Shown here: positions 41,073-49,450 of the stretch, one piece after another | How positions within the stretch are numbered: position 1 is the first letter of the stretch | How the letters are laid out: the number at the start of each line of letters is the position of its first letter | NCBI RefSeq assembly: GCF_039543565.1 | Contig: NZ_BAABJZ010000013.1 | Coordinates: 1 to 64,000, forward strand | Direction of reading: 5' to 3' | Source of the DNA: Ferrimonas pelagia | GTDB lineage: Bacteria > Pseudomonadota > Gammaproteobacteria > Enterobacterales > Shewanellaceae | Length of the DNA stretch: 64,000 nucleotides | The notes under the pieces: generated by a model | Databases searched by the model: none | Told to the model about the DNA's origin: nothing | The model's input: only the letters and a program-made list of their open reading frames with translations | Made by a program: the position numbers and the translations under genes

Positions 41073-43838
41073 TCAGTGGGCTTGATCCCAGTTGTCGCCG
41101 ATCCCGGCGTCGGCGATCAGCGGCACGTCCAATGTCGCGGCCTGCTCCATTAGCTGGCACAACGCGTCTTGATGTTTCTCGACGTCAGACGCCTTGACTT
41201 CAAACACCAATTCATCGTGCACCTGCATCAGCAGCTTGATCTCATCGATCGGCTGCTTGGCCAGGTAATCGGCCACGCTGAGCATGGCTTTCTTGATGAT
41301 GTCCGATGCGGTGCCTTGCATCGGGGCGTTGATGGCGGTGCGTTCGGCCGCTTGCTGGCGCATTTTGTTGCGGGCGTTGATCTCCGGCAGGTGCAGGCGA
41401 CGGCCAAACAGGGTCTCGACGTACTGATCGGCGTGGGCCTGCTCGCGGGTGCGATCCATGTAGTCCTGCACGCCCGGGTAACGGTCGAAATAGGTGTTGA
41501 TGTAGTCCTGAGCTTCGCCGCGGGGGATGTGCAACTGCTTGGCCAGACCAAAGGCGGACATGCCGTAGATCAAACCGAAGTTAACCGCTTTGGCCCGGCG
41601 CCGCTGCTCTGTGGTGACGTCATCAAACGGGGTGCTGAACACTTCGGCTGCGGTCGCGCGGTGAATGTCTTTGCCAGCGGCAAACGCTTCCAGCAGGCCC
41701 TTGTCTTGCGATAGATGGGCCATGATCCGCAGTTCAATTTGCGAGTAATCGATGGCCAGCAGTTTGCTGCCCTCGGGGGCAATAAAGGCCTGACGGATAC
41801 GGCGGCCCTCTTCGCTGCGGATGGGAATGTTCTGCAGGTTGGGATCGGAGCTGGACAAGCGCCCGGTGGCGGTCACGGCCTGATGATAAGAGGTGTGCAC
41901 CCGGCCATTGGCCTTGACCAGTTGCGGCAGTTTGTCGGTGTAGGTGTTTTTCAGCTTGGCCAGGCTGCGGTGTTCCAGAATGAGCTTGGGCAACGGGTAA
42001 TCCAGCGCCAGCTCCTGCAGTACCTCCTCGGCGGTGGAAGGCGCACCTTTCGGGGTTTTCTTGATCACCGGGCAGGACAGCTTTTCAAACAGGATGGTCT
42101 GCAGCTGCTTGGTGGAGGCCAGATTGAACACTTCACCCGCAATGTCATGGGCTTCCCGTTCCAGTTGCTCCAACTTTCCGGCGATCTCGCTGCTTTGCTG
42201 ATGCAGCATGTCGCTGTCCAGCAGCACGCCGTTGCGCTCCATCTGCGACATGATCGGCACCAGTGGCAGCTCGATCTCACGGAAGATCCGTGCCGGGCCT
42301 TCCACCTCTTCCAGTCGTGGCAACAGGTGTTGGTGCAGACGCAGGGTAATGTCGGCGTCTTCCGCCGCGTACGGGGCGGCCTGCTCCAGAGGGATCTGGT
42401 TGAAGGTCTTCTGTTTGGCGCCCTTGCCGGCGATCTCTTCGAAATGGACGGTCTTGTGGCCGAGGTATTTCAGTGCCAGATCGTCCATATTGTGCTTACC
42501 CGCGGTGGAGTTGAAGCAGTAGGACTCCAGCATGGTATCAAAGGCGATGCCACGCAGCTCGATGCCGTAATTGGCCAGCACCGACATGTCGTATTTGAGG
42601 TTCTGACCGACCTTTTTGGCATTCGCATCTTCCAGCAGCGGCTTGAACTTAGCCAACACCCGCTCACGGTTCAGCTGCACTGGTGCGCCTTCGTAGTCAT
42701 GGGCGACCGGCAGGTACGCAGCTTTGCCCGGCTCGACAGCAAAGGACAGCCCGACCAACTCGGCGGCCATGTAATCCAGGCTGGTGGTTTCGGTATCAAT
42801 GGCAAATAGCTCGGCGCCTTTGAGTTTTTCCAGCCAGCTATCGAGCTGCGCTTCGGTGAGGATCAACTCATGCTCGGTCTGCACCTGAGCACGGGTGCTC
42901 GCCGCAGGTGTGGCGTCGCTCGATGCGGTGCCGTTGCCCTTGGGCAACACATCGCCGCCATCCAGTACTTCGTTGAGCCAGCGGCGGAACTCCATCTCGC
43001 CGTACAGCTTGGCCAGCGCGTCACGATCGATCTCCCGCATGGCCAGATCGTTCGGGCCCTCATCCAACTCGACATCCAGTTTGATGGTGGCCAGCTCGTA
43101 GGAGAGGAACGCCGCATCTTTGTTTTCAGCCAGCTTCTTGGGCATGGTTTTGCTGCCGCGAAAGCCCAGTGGCACTACCGCATCGATGTCTTGATAGATG
43201 GCTTCCAGGCTGCCAATGCCTTGCAGCATGGCCAATGCGGTCTTTTCTCCGACGCCAGGGAGGCCGGGAATGTTATCGACCTTATCGCCCATCATGGCGA
43301 GCAGATCGATGATCAGCTCGGGGCCGACGCCAAATTTCTCTTTGACGCCCGCCGGATCCAGCGTGGTGTCGGTCATGGTATTGACCAGGGTGACCTTGTC
43401 GGTTACCAACTGCGCCATGTCTTTATCACCGGTGCTGATCAGCACATCAAAGCCGGCTTTTTCGCCTTGTACCGCCAGGGTGCCGATCACGTCATCGGCT
43501 TCGACCCCGCTTTTGACGATCATCGGTAAACCGAGCGCCTGGATAATGGCGTGTAGGGGCTCGATCTGACTGCGCAGATCGTCCGGCATGGAGGGGCGCT
43601 GCGCCTTATATTCCGGGTAGATCTCGTCACGAAAGGTCTTGCCCTTGGCGTCGAACACGACCGCCATATGGGTGGGATCATACTGGCGCAACAAGCTGCG
43701 CAGCATGTTGACCACGCCGTATACGGCGCCAGTAGGCTCGCCTTTTGAGTTGGTCAGGTGCGGTGGCGCATGGTAGGCGCGATACAGATAGGATGAGCCG
43801 TCGACCAGGATCAGCGGTTTCTTTTCGGACTGGGACAT
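41073..43838 (-). CDS. polA: DNA polymerase I
   Basis: Repair and Okazaki-fragment-processing polymerase. 921 residues from ATG 43838 (MSQSEKKPLILVDGSSYLYR); the frame extends to GTG 43880 without family similarity. The 5' nuclease domain is N-terminal (AVVFDAKGKTFRDEIYPEYK). The 3'-5' exonuclease domain has its metal-binding FAIDTETTSLD intact, so proofreading is likely. Polymerase motifs: A DYSQIELRIMAH, B RRRAKAVNFGLIYG, C QVHDELVFEV. No strong ribosome-binding site precedes either candidate start. Upstream DNA carries DnaA-like boxes. Confidence 0.96.
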   Translation of the reverse strand: MSQSEKKPLILVDGSSYLYRAYHAPPHLTNSKGEPTGAVYGVVNMLRSLLRQYDPTHMAVVFDAKGKTFRDEIYPEYKAQRPSMPDDLRSQIEPLHAIIQALGLPMIVKSGVEADDVIGTLAVQGEKAGFDVLISTGDKDMAQLVTDKVTLVNTMTDTTLDPAGVKEKFGVGPELIIDLLAMMGDKVDNIPGLPGVGEKTALAMLQGIGSLEAIYQDIDAVVPLGFRGSKTMPKKLAENKDAAFLSYELATIKLDVELDEGPNDLAMREIDRDALAKLYGEMEFRRWLNEVLDGGDVLPKGNGTASSDATPAASTRAQVQTEHELILTEAQLDSWLEKLKGAELFAIDTETTSLDYMAAELVGLSFAVEPGKAAYLPVAHDYEGAPVQLNRERVLAKFKPLLEDANAKKVGQNLKYDMSVLANYGIELRGIAFDTMLESYCFNSTAGKHNMDDLALKYLGHKTVHFEEIAGKGAKQKTFNQIPLEQAAPYAAEDADITLRLHQHLLPRLEEVEGPARIFREIELPLVPIMSQMERNGVLLDSDMLHQQSSEIAGKLEQLEREAHDIAGEVFNLASTKQLQTILFEKLSCPVIKKTPKGAPSTAEEVLQELALDYPLPKLILEHRSLAKLKNTYTDKLPQLVKANGRVHTSYHQAVTATGRLSSSDPNLQNIPIRSEEGRRIRQAFIAPEGSKLLAIDYSQIELRIMAHLSQDKGLLEAFAAGKDIHRATAAEVFSTPFDDVTTEQRRRAKAVNFGLIYGMSAFGLAKQLHIPRGEAQDYINTYFDRYPGVQDYMDRTREQAHADQYVETLFGRRLHLPEINARNKMRQQAAERTAINAPMQGTASDIIKKAMLSVADYLAKQPIDEIKLLMQVHDELVFEVKASDVEKHQDALCQLMEQAATLDVPLIADAGIGDNWDQAH

Positions 43839-43944
43839 GGGGCCAAATTGGGTTGATAAGTCAGGTGAGTAGGATGCCACGTTGCTGCGCCGAATTGCCA
43901 GCGTCTCACTGAGTTACGCACAGCAAAGAGCGCAGCAATTAAGC

Positions 43945-43978
43945 TGTGGATAACTTTGTGCACAAAGACTGTGGACAA
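43945..43978 (+). promoter_or_regulatory. Two DnaA boxes around a perfect 14-bp palindrome
   Basis: TGTGGATAA (43945-43953, perfect consensus) and TGTGGACAA (43970-43978) lie in the same orientation. Between them is the palindrome CTTTGTGCACAAAG (43954-43967). A third near-match TGTGGATAG is at 44092-44100. DnaA binding is inferred. Confidence 0.6.
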
Positions 43979-44235
43979 CCTAGGCAAGATCCGTGATCTG
44001 GATCATTGCAAATCGAGCAAAGCTATAAAGGACGGGGCCTACGCGAGATCTTGTATCGATTACATGGCGTTGCGTTATTGGGTCGGCTCAGTGTGGATAG
44101 CTGATCTCGTCCATGAAGCTGTGAGCTAGAGAAAGGGCGTTACTGCATCAGGCTCCTTCCCGATGTACGACGAGTAATTTAGCACAAAAAAGCAGCGGAT
44201 CTACCCCCACTCGAAAAAAATGTTAAATCAAAGAT

Positions 44236-44266
44236 CCATGCTGACAACCTCGTGTTGTCAGCATGG
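44236..44266. repeat. Perfect 13-bp inverted repeat
   Basis: CCATGCTGACAAC and GTTGTCAGCATGG around the loop CTCGT. No T-tract directly follows on either strand, so its role (attenuator, protein site or decayed terminator) is open. Confidence 0.7.
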
Positions 44267-44445
44267 CTGTATGTCGTCGTATCGAGCGGTTAATTGGTGT
44301 GTTTTTTCCTGTTTGCTGGTTTTGTGTCGGGCGCGCTACAGTGCCTATCACAGCCCAGTAGGAAAGGACTGTGGCCTTCAACTCGAAGATCTAACAGGGA
44401 ACGGCTCGCGATGTTAGCGGTGCCACAAAGCAAAGGAGAGGCAAG

Positions 44446-45102
44446 ATGAAAAAGATCGCAGTGATCCTCAGCGGTAGCGGGGTGTTTGATGGCAGTGAGA
44501 TCCATGAGGCGGTACTGACCCTACTGGCACTGGCGCGAGCCGGTGCTCAGGTGCAGTGCTTTGCGCCGGATCGGCCGCAGATGCACGTTGTGAACCATCT
44601 GACCGGCGAAGTGGAAGCGGACGACACCCGTAATATCCTGGTGGAAGCGGCGCGCATTGCCCGTGGCGAGATCCTGCCATTATCGGCATTGGATGCGACC
44701 GAGTTTGATGGGCTGATCTTGCCCGGCGGCTTTGGTGCCGCGAAAAATCTGTGTGACTTTGCTGTGGCGGGCACGGAATGCCAAGTGGCGGACGATATGA
44801 TGCTGGCGGCCCGCCAGTTTATTGAGGCGGGCAAACCCAGTGGCTATCTGTGTATTGCCCCCATCATGTTGCCGAAGATCGCTGGCAAAGGGGTGAAAGG
44901 CACCATAGGCACGGATGGGGAAACCGCTCAGGCCTTTAACCTGATGGGCGGTGAGCATCGGTCGTGTCCGGTGGATCAGATCGCCGTGGATGAGGCCCGC
45001 AAGATCGTCTCCTCTCCAGCCTATATGTTGGCGGGTAATCTGCTTGAGGCGGAGGCCAGCATTAATGCGTTGGTGACTCGGGTGTTGGAGTGGATCGACT
45101 AA
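44446..45102 (+). CDS. elbB: ElbB (DJ-1/PfpI superfamily glyoxalase-like protein)
   Basis: 218 residues of the class I glutamine-amidotransferase-like fold. The start AVILSGSGVFDGSEIHEAV and GLILPGGFGAAKNLCDFAV are diagnostic for ElbB. The nucleophile-elbow Cys is in YLCIAPIMLPK. E. coli ElbB has weak glyoxalase activity and was linked to isoprenoid synthesis; the true role is unclear. AAAGGAGAGG lies 6 nt before the ATG. Convergent with the GNAT gene across the RyhB gene. Confidence 0.93.
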   Translation: MKKIAVILSGSGVFDGSEIHEAVLTLLALARAGAQVQCFAPDRPQMHVVNHLTGEVEADDTRNILVEAARIARGEILPLSALDATEFDGLILPGGFGAAKNLCDFAVAGTECQVADDMMLAARQFIEAGKPSGYLCIAPIMLPKIAGKGVKGTIGTDGETAQAFNLMGGEHRSCPVDQIAVDEARKIVSSPAYMLAGNLLEAEASINALVTRVLEWID

Positions 45103-45113
45103 CGGGTTTCGGG

Positions 45114-45200
45114 CAAAAAAATGGCCAGCACGGCGCTGGCCTAAATTGTGTGAGCAATGTGCGTCAAGACGGGAGTGAGCATCCCGTCCCATTGGAACGC
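45114..45200 (-). ncRNA. ryhB: RyhB-like iron-responsive small RNA
   Basis: Read on the minus strand, about 87 nt (E. coli RyhB is 90). It contains the RyhB core ACATTGCTCACA. A 5' hairpin (GACGGGA-TGCTCAC-TCCCGTC) precedes the core, and the end is GGCCAGC-GCCGT-GCTGGCC plus seven Ts, the same layout as E. coli. The promoter is TTGCCA (45230-45235), 17-bp spacer, TATCGT (45207-45212), with a Fur box across it. It should be made under iron starvation and down-regulate iron-using proteins with Hfq. It sits between convergent elbB and the GNAT gene. The terminator may also end the GNAT-HD transcript. Confidence 0.88.
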
Positions 45201-45206
45201 AAATAA

Positions 45207-45227
45207 ACGATAATCAATATCATTTGC
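45207..45227. promoter_or_regulatory. Fur box over the ryhB promoter
   Basis: GATAATCAATATCATTT (45209-45225) matches the Fur consensus GATAATGATAATCATTATC at most positions and overlaps the -10 and spacer of ryhB, which fits repression by Fe-Fur. Confidence 0.8.
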
Positions 45228-45252
45228 ATTGGCAAGTTTTTGGCCAATATTT

Positions 45253-45717
45253 TTATTCGGCGTGTGTTATCGGCTTGGAAAAATGGATGCGGTGATCCAG
45301 CGAGGTATCGCCTTTGGCTTCACAGTCGATGATGTGAAAGCCATTGCTCAGCAGCAAGTGCAGCATGGCCGGATAACGGTTGCGGCTTTTGACGCTGAGG
45401 CGCTGATAGCCATGGGCTCGGCCCCATTGCATCTGTTGATCCAATAGCCGTTGGGTGCTGCCCAGAGTGCGAAACTCTGGCAGGGTGCCCACCATCCAGA
45501 CGTAAAGTTCCTGCGCAGAGCGGGCGTAACTGACGTTAAAGCCAATGGCCTGATCGCCCAACTGGGCGATCAAGATGCGGTGTGCCACACCCGCCAATCG
45601 CTGTTGGTAAACGCCAAGGCCATAGGGCTGATCGAACTCCGGCACCTGCTGGCTCAGCGCCACCACTTCTTCCATGCTGCCCAATCGCCATTGCACTTGT
45701 GTCACCTTGGTCTTCAT
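45253..45717 (-). CDS. GNAT family N-acetyltransferase
   Basis: 154 residues. The acetyl-CoA-binding motif A is degenerate around VWMVGTLPEFRTLGSTQRLLD (usual Q/RxxGxG/A appears as RTLGST). AMLHLLLSNGFHIID is the typical C-terminal GNAT strand-helix. Substrate unknown. It starts within the last codons of the HD-domain gene (4-bp overlap), so the two are coupled. Confidence 0.75.
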   Translation of the reverse strand: MKTKVTQVQWRLGSMEEVVALSQQVPEFDQPYGLGVYQQRLAGVAHRILIAQLGDQAIGFNVSYARSAQELYVWMVGTLPEFRTLGSTQRLLDQQMQWGRAHGYQRLSVKSRNRYPAMLHLLLSNGFHIIDCEAKGDTSLDHRIHFSKPITHAE

Positions 45718-46370
45718 GCGGATCTCAGCCCCAACTCGCCTTTTAGGGTGGCCATAAAGGTTTCAATATAGGCCCAGCGGCGCTGTCCTTCCGCCTTGCC
45801 GGCGTCGGTGCTCAGTTGGCCGGGCAGGTGTTGCAGCTTGACGTAGAAGTGATCCAGGCAATAGGTCGAGTCATCCAGTTCGCGCTGCTCGGCGAAGGGA
45901 TCGTCGCTGTGATACAGCTCATTGCCGAACTGGCCACCCAGCATCAGGCAGCGGGCGAGGCCGATGGCGCCGATGGCATCGAGCCGGTCGGCGTCCTGTA
46001 CGATCTTGGCCTCTAACGTCTCGGTGGCGATCCCCGCCGACCAGCTGTGAGCGGCGATGGCGTGGTGGATGGCGTCGATATATTGCTCTGGGTAGCCGTA
46101 CTCACGCAGCAGCTCGATCGCTTTGTCAGCGGCCAGCACCGAGGCCTGACTGCGGCGCGGATCGCGCTTGTCGATCAGCACCACATCGTGCAACCAGGCG
46201 GCCGGCAGGACGACGGCCAGTTCGGCATTTTCGCTGATGGCCAGCTGCTCGGCGGCGGCCACTACCCGCTCGATGTGTGCCAGGTTGTGCGCGCCATCGC
46301 TGCCGGCGGCTTGTGCCCATTGACGGCATCGTTGTTGCCAAGACTGATCGAATACAAACGGTTGGGTCAT
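45714..46370 (-). CDS. HD domain phosphohydrolase (YedJ-like)
   Basis: 218 residues. The HD metal site is visible as HNLAHIERV (first His) and AWLHDVV (HD), with later ligands in AIAAHSW and VQDADRLDAIGAIGLAR. The pattern matches YedJ-type HD hydrolases, thought to act on nucleotides or phosphomonoesters. AGGATC precedes the ATG. First gene of the HD-GNAT pair. Confidence 0.85.
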   Translation of the reverse strand: MTQPFVFDQSWQQRCRQWAQAAGSDGAHNLAHIERVVAAAEQLAISENAELAVVLPAAWLHDVVLIDKRDPRRSQASVLAADKAIELLREYGYPEQYIDAIHHAIAAHSWSAGIATETLEAKIVQDADRLDAIGAIGLARCLMLGGQFGNELYHSDDPFAEQRELDDSTYCLDHFYVKLQHLPGQLSTDAGKAEGQRRWAYIETFMATLKGELGLRSA

Positions 46371-46457
46371 GCCAGATCCTGATACTGCGTATAGTTAGGC
46401 GGCCGATTTTACTCCGCCGCTTTGCCATTTCAAGACGGCTTGGGCCGGTATCGGGTA

Positions 46458-46494
46458 ATAAAAAAGCGCTGTTCGCGGGGGGCGAACAGCGCTG
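46458..46494 (-). terminator. Terminator of the queuosine-precursor transporter gene
   Basis: Minus strand: AGCGCTGTTCGC, loop CCCCC, GCGAACAGCGCT followed by TTTTTATT: a perfect 12-bp stem. Confidence 0.92.
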
Positions 46495-46522
46495 GGTGTG
46501 CGTCGGCGATCTCCCTCCGGGA

Positions 46523-47188
46523 TCAGCCGAGCTGGGTCTGGCGCTGCGCCGTGCCGCGCAAGATGCTATCGCTCAGCAGCTTAAGCAGGACGCCATAGGC
46601 TGGCAGGAACAGCAGCAGGCTGATGGCCAGTTTAAAGCCGTAATCGACGGTGGCGATCTCGACCCAGTGCTCCGCCATAAAGGGATCGGCGCTGGCGTAG
46701 AAGGCGATGGAGAAGAACACCACGGTGTCCACCAGGTTGCCGACCACGGTGGATCCCGCCGGAGCGACCCACCAAGCCGCTTGCTTACGCAGTTTGGCAA
46801 AGACCTTGATGTCCATCAGCTGGCCCACCAGATAGGCGGTGAAGCTGGCCAAGGCGATACGGCCGACAAAGCTGTTGAACTCGCCCAGGCCGGATAGGCC
46901 CTGATATTCACCTTGATACCAAAGTACGGAGATCAGGTAGGACAGGATCAATGCCGGGATCATGGCACCAAAGATAATGCGTCGGGCCGCTTGGGCACCG
47001 AAGATCCGCACCGTCAGATCGGTCGCCAGATAGACGAAGGGAAAGGTAAAGGCACCCCAGGTGGTGTGGTAGCCAAACAGCTGAAACGGCAGCTGTACCA
47101 GGTAGTTCGACGCCGCAATAACGGCAATGTGGAAGCTGATCAGGATCAGCAGGGCGCGCTTGATCTGCGCCGCACTCAATTGAAGCAT
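46523..47188 (-). CDS. yhhQ: Queuosine precursor transporter (YhhQ)
   Basis: Inner-membrane protein importing preQ0/preQ1 for tRNA queuosine modification. 221 residues from ATG 47188, the same length as E. coli YhhQ. Six hydrophobic helices are visible, and WGAFTFPFVYLATDLTVRIFG is the family signature. STVVGNLVDTVVFFSIAFY is conserved. The frame opens at 47320, but the extra 44 residues cover the leader with its promoter and possible riboswitch; AAGGTGA sits 5 nt before 47188. Confidence 0.92.
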   Translation of the reverse strand: MLQLSAAQIKRALLILISFHIAVIAASNYLVQLPFQLFGYHTTWGAFTFPFVYLATDLTVRIFGAQAARRIIFGAMIPALILSYLISVLWYQGEYQGLSGLGEFNSFVGRIALASFTAYLVGQLMDIKVFAKLRKQAAWWVAPAGSTVVGNLVDTVVFFSIAFYASADPFMAEHWVEIATVDYGFKLAISLLLFLPAYGVLLKLLSDSILRGTAQRQTQLG

Positions 47189-47191
47189 GTT

Positions 47192-47230
47192 GTCACCTTT
47201 TTGATGTTCGGGGTGAGGGAACCCGTACGA
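47192..47230 (-). promoter_or_regulatory. Candidate preQ1-I-like riboswitch in yhhQ leader
   Basis: Minus strand just before the start codon. A short stem CGGG/CCCG with loop TTCCCTCAC is followed by an A-rich linker ending in AAAAAGGTGA. Loop TCAC can pair with GTGA of the ribosome-binding site, giving an H-type pseudoknot. This is the size and layout of preQ1 class I riboswitches, which often control queuosine-precursor importers. Assignment is by structure and context only. Confidence 0.5.
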
Positions 47231-47276
47231 CTGATTTGGTTCTTTTGGCGCGTGCATTGGCCAAAAAGAGGGCGGA

Positions 47277-47304
47277 ATTATAGGCAGCGATGAGAGCAAT
47301 GCAA
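47277..47304 (-). promoter_or_regulatory. Promoter of yhhQ
   Basis: Minus strand TTGCAT (47299-47304), 16-bp spacer, TATAAT (47277-47282). Implies a leader of about 80 nt containing the candidate riboswitch. Confidence 0.7.
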
Positions 47305-47386
47305 GGCTTTCGTGATCCATCGCCTCTCAATCTGCTCAGGGAGTGGCATAATTAGCTCCAATATTCGCTCAAAAAGGATCGTCAAA

Positions 47387-48646
47387 GTGAGTCAAGATTG
47401 CTGCAGCCAACCTGGGCTGATGTTGCCTGAGCAGGCGTTGGAAAAGATCCGGGCCGCCGTGGTGCCGTTCTCCACATTGGAGTGGGTGGCGCTGGAGCAG
47501 GCCGCAGGCCGGGTATTGGCCCAGGACATCGAGTCCACTTTGGATCTGCCTCTGTTTGCCAACTCCGCCATGGACGGATATGCGGTGCGCAGCGTTGAGG
47601 TGGCGGCGGGCACGCAGATGCCCATCGCCGGCAAAGCCTTCGCCGGTGTGCCGTTTGAGGGCGAGTGCGGTCCCGGCGAATGCGTGCGCATTATGACCGG
47701 TGCGCTGTTGCCGGAAGGGCTGGACAGCATTGTGATGCAGGAAGTGGTGGAGAGTGACGGTGAGACCGCGACATTCTCTGAGGCGGTGCGTCACGAGGCG
47801 TTTGTTCGCGGCCGCGGTAGCGAGCTGAAGGCGGGCACTCAAGTGCTGAGCGCCGGCACCCGTATCGGCGCGGCGGAAGTCGGCGTGTTGGCCACCGTCG
47901 GCGTAGGGCAGGTACCTGTGTATCCCCGCATCAAGGTGGCGCTGTTTTCCACTGGCGATGAGCTTAAGGCGCCGGGTACCGAGCTCAAACCGGGGGAGAT
48001 CTATGACTCCAACCGCCACGCGCTGCGTACCATGCTGCAAACCCTGCACTGTGAGGTACTGGATCTGGGCGTGATCCCGGACGATCTGGATCAGATCCGG
48101 GCCGCGTTTGCCAAGGCCGATGCCGAAGCCGATGTGGTGGTCACCTCCGGCGGCGTTTCGGTCGGTGAAGCGGATTACATCAAGTTGGTACTGGATGAGC
48201 TGGGCCAGGTCAATTTCTGGAAGCTGGCGATCAAGCCGGGCAAGCCGTTTGCCTTTGGCAAGTTGCCCAATTCTTGGTTCTGCGGCCTGCCGGGCAACCC
48301 AGTCTCCTCCATGGTGACCTGCTACCAGCTGGTGACGCCACTGCTGGCGCACCTGGGCGGTGAACAGCGCGCGCCAGCCTTGACCCTCAAGGCGACGCTG
48401 CAGCACGGGTTGCGCAAAGGCCCGGGCCGACAGGAGTACCAGCGCGGTGTGCTCGGTAAGAATGCCGAGGGCGAGCTGATCGTCAGCACCACCGGCGCGC
48501 AGGGCTCGGACATGACCACCTCGATGAGCCGCGCCAACTGCTACATCGTATTGCCAAGGCAATGCGGCGATCTGGACGCGGGCGCTGTGGTCACGGTTGA
48601 GCCCTTTAACGCCAGCCTGAATGGCAACCTGGGCGGGGGCCTGTGA
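47387..48646 (+). CDS. moeA: Molybdopterin molybdenumtransferase MoeA
   Basis: Inserts molybdate into adenylylated molybdopterin to form molybdenum cofactor. 419 residues from GTG 47387 with AAGGA 7 nt upstream; the longer frame from 47312 overlaps the yhhQ promoter. FANSAMDGYAVR, STGDELKAPG, the MoCF block TSGGVSVGEADYIK and GLPGNPVSS are all intact. The stop overlaps the moeB start, as in the E. coli moeAB operon. Confidence 0.95.
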   Translation: MSQDCCSQPGLMLPEQALEKIRAAVVPFSTLEWVALEQAAGRVLAQDIESTLDLPLFANSAMDGYAVRSVEVAAGTQMPIAGKAFAGVPFEGECGPGECVRIMTGALLPEGLDSIVMQEVVESDGETATFSEAVRHEAFVRGRGSELKAGTQVLSAGTRIGAAEVGVLATVGVGQVPVYPRIKVALFSTGDELKAPGTELKPGEIYDSNRHALRTMLQTLHCEVLDLGVIPDDLDQIRAAFAKADAEADVVVTSGGVSVGEADYIKLVLDELGQVNFWKLAIKPGKPFAFGKLPNSWFCGLPGNPVSSMVTCYQLVTPLLAHLGGEQRAPALTLKATLQHGLRKGPGRQEYQRGVLGKNAEGELIVSTTGAQGSDMTTSMSRANCYIVLPRQCGDLDAGAVVTVEPFNASLNGNLGGGL

Positions 48647-49395
48647 TGGAAGACATTCTTTCCGATCCCGAACTGATGCGCTACAACCGCCAGATCGTCA
48701 TTCGCGCGTTCGATATGGACGGGCAGGAGGCGCTGAAGCAGTCCAAAGCCTTGATCCTCGGTGTGGGCGGCTTGGGCTGTGCCGCCGCGCAATATCTGGT
48801 GACCGCAGGCATTGGCGCGATCACCTTGGTGGATTTTGACCACGTCGAGTTGTCCAACCTGCAGCGTCAGGTGCTACACCGCGACAGCCGTATCGGCGTC
48901 AACAAGGCGGTGTCCGCGGCGGAAGAGCTCAAGTCACTCAACCCACATGTGGCGATCTCGGTGATCGACCGTCTGCTGGATGAGCCCGAGCTGGCCGAGC
49001 AGGTGCAAGCGCACGATATTGTGCTCGACTGCACCGATAACCTGATGATCCGCGAGCAGCTCAACCGCTTCTGCTTTGCCGATAAAACCCCGTTGATCTC
49101 CGCCGCCGCCATCCGCATGGAAGGCTTGGTGACGGTATTTGATTACTTGGATGACAAGCCGTGCTACCAGTGCTTCGCCAGCCTGTTTGGCGAGCAGCAG
49201 TTGTCTTGCGTCGAGTCCGGCATTCTCGCCCCTGTGGTGGGCATGGTGGGCTGTTTGCAGGCCACTGAGGCGGTCAAACAGCTGTCGGGCATGGGTAAGA
49301 CCCTGTCCGGTCGCATTTTGATGATCGACGCCATGACCATGGAGTTTCGCGAGATGAAACTGCCTAAGCGGCCGGGCTGTCCGGTCTGCGGCTGA
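48646..49395 (+). CDS. moeB: Molybdopterin-synthase adenylyltransferase MoeB
   Basis: Adenylates the C-terminus of MoaD, related to E1 enzymes. 249 residues from ATG 48646 (a GTG one codon earlier is also possible). RYNRQIVIRAF, ATP-binding ILGVGGLGCAAAQYLV and LQRQVLHRDSRIG are family signatures. Zinc-binding pairs are CYQC and the terminal CPVCG. The start shares a base with the moeA stop (TGATG). Confidence 0.95.
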   Translation: MEDILSDPELMRYNRQIVIRAFDMDGQEALKQSKALILGVGGLGCAAAQYLVTAGIGAITLVDFDHVELSNLQRQVLHRDSRIGVNKAVSAAEELKSLNPHVAISVIDRLLDEPELAEQVQAHDIVLDCTDNLMIREQLNRFCFADKTPLISAAAIRMEGLVTVFDYLDDKPCYQCFASLFGEQQLSCVESGILAPVVGMVGCLQATEAVKQLSGMGKTLSGRILMIDAMTMEFREMKLPKRPGCPVCG

Positions 49396-49403
49396 GCGCG
49401 TAG

Positions 49404-49438
49404 CAAAAAAACGGGAAGCCTAAGGCTTCCCGTTTTTT
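49404..49438. terminator. Bidirectional terminator between moeB and cyaY
   Basis: A7 then ACGGGAAGCC, loop TAA-centred, GGCTTCCCGT then T6. Serves the convergent moeAB and cyaY transcripts. Confidence 0.92.
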
Positions 49439-49450
49439 ATCTGAAGGGCA

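Larger units (their letters stand above)
43839..44445. other. polA-elbB divergent intergenic region with DnaA-like boxes
   Basis: About 600 bp without a credible gene. It contains three DnaA-box-like 9-mers, a 14-bp palindrome, four GATC sites within 43987-44050 and a 13-bp hairpin. An elbB ribosome-binding region lies at the right end. There are no AT-rich 13-mers of an origin. Confidence 0.5.

Noticed and set aside
43881..44100. Chromosomal replication origin
   Set aside because: DnaA boxes are present, but there are no AT-rich unwinding repeats and the usual origin neighbours (mnmG, mioC, dnaA) are absent.
47369..48562. 397-codon minus-strand frame antisense to moeA
   Set aside because: Shadow of moeA; the sense protein is unmistakable.
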